From: Allobosea sp.
GTDB lineage: Bacteria; Pseudomonadota; Alphaproteobacteria; Rhizobiales; Beijerinckiaceae
DNA length: 57,190 nt
Assembly (NCBI RefSeq): GCF_030695125.1
Contig: NZ_JAUYTP010000005.1
Location: 1 to 57,190, forward strand
Direction of reading: 5' to 3'
Both the position numbers and the translations under genes were made by a program. Position 1 is the first letter of the stretch. Every line of letters starts with the position of its first letter. Below, piece after piece: positions 54,884-57,190 of this stretch. A model generated the notes under the pieces. That model was not told where the DNA came from. It saw only the letters and a program-made list of their open reading frames with translations, and made no database searches.

Positions 54884-57190
54884 TCAGCCTCGGCCGGCCA
54901 GCTTGTTCCACCAGCCGCCGCGCTTGGGACGGTCCGGATCGGGCGGCGTCAGCACGACGGCGACCGGTTCCTCGATCACCCGCGGCGCGGGGGGCGCAGC
55001 GGGCTCGGGCTCCGCGGCAGGAGCGGCCTCGACCGGCGCCGGCGCGGCAGCTTCGGGCTCGACCGCCACGGCAGCCGGCTCAGCAGCCTCGCCGCCCTCG
55101 GTGATCGGCACGACCTTCTTGCGCGAGCGGCTGCGCTTGGGCTTCTCGGCCTCGGCGGGCGCGGCTTCAGCCTCGGCCACAGGGGCCTCGGCGGTCACCG
55201 TCTCGGCGGCGGACTCGAGCGGCTGCTCGGCCTCGCCCTTGGGCTTGCGGCCGCGGCGGGCGCGCTTGGGCTTCTCCTCGGCGACCACCTCGGCCACCGG
55301 CTCGGCGCTCGCGGCCGCCGGCTCGGACGCCGTCACGCCGCCCTCGGACACGTCCTCGGCGGACGGCTCGTCGCCGTCCTCGTCGCCCTCGTCGTCGCCG
55401 CCATCGGCCTCGTCACTGCCGCCGTCGAGACGCACGCCATTGGCGTCACGCTCGCCGCCACGCCGGCGACGACGGCGACGACGGCGCTTGCGCCCGCCTT
55501 CGCCACGCTCGCCCTCGGCCTTGTCCTCGCGCGAACCGCCCTCGGTCGCGACCGCCTCGGCCTCGACCGGCGCGTTCTCGGCGTCGAGCGCCTCGGCCTC
55601 GGCGGCCGCGTCGAGCGCATCCTCGTCGATGTCCGACACGATCGCCTCGGCCTTGAGGCTGGACGGAACGATGCGCCCTTCATTGCCGACGAACTCGCCG
55701 CGCTCGACCTCGAAATAGCGGGTGCCGAGCAGGGTCGCGTCGGTCGAGATCGTGACCGCGATGTTGAAGCGCGTCTCGAGATCGGCGAGATGGGCGCGCT
55801 TCTGGTTCAGCACATACAGCGCCACCTCCGGACGGGTCCGGACGTTGAGGTTGTGCGAGGCGCTCTTGATCAGCGTCTCTTCGAGCGCGCGCAGGATCTG
55901 CAGCGACACCGAGGAGACCGAGCGCATCATGCCGGCGCCGGCGCAGTGCGGGCAGGGCACCGAGGAGCTTTCCAGCACGCCGGTCCGGATGCGCTGGCGC
56001 GACATCTCGAGCAGGCCGAAGGCCGAGATGCGGCCGACTTGGATGCGGGCGCGGTCGTCTTTGAGGCAGTCCTTCAGCTTCTTCTCGACGGCGCGGTTGT
56101 TGCGGTTCTCCTCCATGTCGATGAAATCGATCACGATGAGGCCGGCGAGATCGCGCAGACGCAGCTGACGGGAGATTTCCTCCGCCGCTTCGAGATTGGT
56201 CTTGAGGGCGGTGTCCTCGATATTGTGCTCGCGGGTCGAGCGCCCGGAGTTGATGTCGATGGCGACCAGCGCCTCGGTCTGGTTGATGACGATGTAGCCG
56301 CCCGACTTCAGGGTCACCGTGTTCGAGAACATCGCGTCGAGCTGGCTCTCGATCCCGAAGGAGGCGAAGAGCGGCGTCTGCTCGCGATAGGCCTTCACGC
56401 TCTTGGCATGGCTCGGCATGAGCATGCGCATGAAGTCCTTGGCTTCGCGATACGCCTCGTCTCCGGCGACGTGAACCTCGTCGATGTCCTTGTTGTAGAG
56501 ATCGCGGATCGAGCGCTTGACGAGGTTGCCCTCCTCATAGACCAGCGCCGGCGAAATCGAGGCGAGCGTCAGCTCGCGCACGCTCTCCCACATCCGCATC
56601 AGATATTCGTAGTCGCGCTTGATCTCGACCTTGGTGCGCGAGGCGCCGGCCGTGCGCAGGATCAGGCCCATGCCCTCGGGAACCTCGAGCTCGCCGGCGA
56701 TTTCCTTGAGGCGCTTGCGGTCCTCGGTGTTGGTGATCTTGCGCGAGATGCCGCCGCCCTTGCCGGTGTTGGGCATCAGGACGCAGTAGCGGCCGGCCAG
56801 CGACAGCCAGGTGGTCAGGGCCGCACCCTTGCCGCCGCGCTCGTCCTTGACGACCTGGACCAGCATGACCTGACGGCGCTTGATCACGTCCTGGATCTTG
56901 TAGCGGCGCATCAGGCGGCGTTTGAGCCGCTCTTCCTCGGCCATGCCGCCTTCGGATTCGTCGTCGTTCTCGCGGGCGTGTTCGTCGTGCTCGTCGTCTT
57001 CCGACGGCGCCTCGGCCATGATGGCCTCACGGTCCGCGACCGGGATCTGGTAATAGTCCGGGTGGATCTCGCTGCAGGCGAGGAAGCCGTGGCGGTTGCC
57101 GCCGTACTCGACGAAGGCGGCCTGCAGGCTGGGCTCTACGCGAACGACCTTGGCGAGATTGATGTTGCCGCGATGCTGGCGCTTCGCGCG
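54884..57190 (-). CDS. rne: Ribonuclease E/G (5' end outside the window)
   Basis: This is the endonuclease scaffold of the RNA degradosome; 768 codons are present and the frame continues past the right edge. At the edge lies an S1-domain part (INLAKVVRVEPSLQAAFVEY, NRHGFLACSEIHPDYY) with an acidic insert (EDDEHDEHARENDDESE). The DNase I-like catalytic Asp residues are in LVAIDINSGRSTREHNIE and LIVIDFIDMEENRNNR, and the Zn-link is CPHCAG. The C-terminal 270 residues are disordered, with an Arg block (GGRKRRRRRRRRRGG) for RNA binding. They end in a GGWW motif (KRGGWWNKLAGRG) like the Caulobacter RNase E site bound by PNPase. Confidence 0.94.
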   Translation of the reverse strand, partial: RAKRQHRGNINLAKVVRVEPSLQAAFVEYGGNRHGFLACSEIHPDYYQIPVADREAIMAEAPSEDDEHDEHARENDDESEGGMAEEERLKRRLMRRYKIQDVIKRRQVMLVQVVKDERGGKGAALTTWLSLAGRYCVLMPNTGKGGGISRKITNTEDRKRLKEIAGELEVPEGMGLILRTAGASRTKVEIKRDYEYLMRMWESVRELTLASISPALVYEEGNLVKRSIRDLYNKDIDEVHVAGDEAYREAKDFMRMLMPSHAKSVKAYREQTPLFASFGIESQLDAMFSNTVTLKSGGYIVINQTEALVAIDINSGRSTREHNIEDTALKTNLEAAEEISRQLRLRDLAGLIVIDFIDMEENRNNRAVEKKLKDCLKDDRARIQVGRISAFGLLEMSRQRIRTGVLESSSVPCPHCAGAGMMRSVSSVSLQILRALEETLIKSASHNLNVRTRPEVALYVLNQKRAHLADLETRFNIAVTISTDATLLGTRYFEVERGEFVGNEGRIVPSSLKAEAIVSDIDEDALDAAAEAEALDAENAPVEAEAVATEGGSREDKAEGERGEGGRKRRRRRRRRRGGERDANGVRLDGGSDEADGGDDEGDEDGDEPSAEDVSEGGVTASEPAAASAEPVAEVVAEEKPKRARRGRKPKGEAEQPLESAAETVTAEAPVAEAEAAPAEAEKPKRSRSRKKVVPITEGGEAAEPAAVAVEPEAAAPAPVEAAPAAEPEPAAPPAPRVIEEPVAVVLTPPDPDRPKRGGWWNKLAGRG

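Noticed and set aside
1..57190. tRNA, rRNA, CRISPR arrays, prophage or insertion sequences
   Set aside because: None could be recognised: no cloverleaf with a TTCRA arm, no regularly spaced direct repeats, no transposase or integrase motifs.

Overview
This 57 kb window is GC-rich chromosomal DNA (mostly about 65-70% G+C by eye) from an alphaproteobacterium, most likely of the order Hyphomicrobiales (Rhizobiales) and perhaps Bosea-like. The evidence is gene content and order: a fused PhaAB-type Mrp antiporter, a long B12-dependent NrdJ, the run NDUFA12 - DUF2155 - aat - accC - accB - aroQ - dsbA, an RNase E with a C-terminal GWW motif, and rhizobial-style palindromic repeats. The genus is inference. 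I found no rRNA, tRNA, CRISPR array, transposase or integrase.

Region 1 (1-8.6 kb) starts with the last 46 codons of ftsK. It then holds an iron-sulfur photolyase, a nuclease/ATPase pair related to SbcCD or YhaO/YhaN, a palindromic repeat, a hydantoinase-type amidohydrolase and the ribosome-assembly GTPase rsgA.

Region 2 (8.9-27.9 kb) is about 19 kb devoted almost entirely to cation homeostasis: the mrpABCDEFG antiporter operon, a P2-type cation ATPase, a DUF900 lipoprotein, and a complete kdpFABCDE potassium uptake operon. The kdp operon also has a second tiny membrane-protein gene at its head, and its leader carries a hairpin and 11-bp-phased repeats.

Region 3 (28-38.3 kb) holds an AGE-family epimerase and an arginine/ornithine catabolic block. 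The block comprises an Lrp regulator, arginase, ornithine cyclodeaminase, an RpiR regulator and a basic amino acid ABC transporter with an AstE-like hydrolase gene inserted between permease and ATPase. An isolated bciA-like 8-vinyl reductase gene follows.

Region 4 (38.3-40.1 kb) is the oddest part. About 0.8 kb of gene-free, repeat-bearing DNA is followed by an AT-rich two-gene unit of unknown function, placed directly after nrdJ.

Region 5 (40.1-57.2 kb) is housekeeping: nrdJ, a small lipoprotein, an NDUFA12-like complex I protein, DUF2155, aat, accC/accB, aroQ, a DsbA-like oxidoreductase, an aminotransferase, a large MscS-type channel, a RelBE-type toxin-antitoxin pair, and most of RNase E, which runs off the right edge.

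The items most worth a second look are the kdp leader (mini-protein, hairpin and phased repeats), the AT-rich gene pair, the opine-like arginine cluster, and the repeat-rich gap before it.
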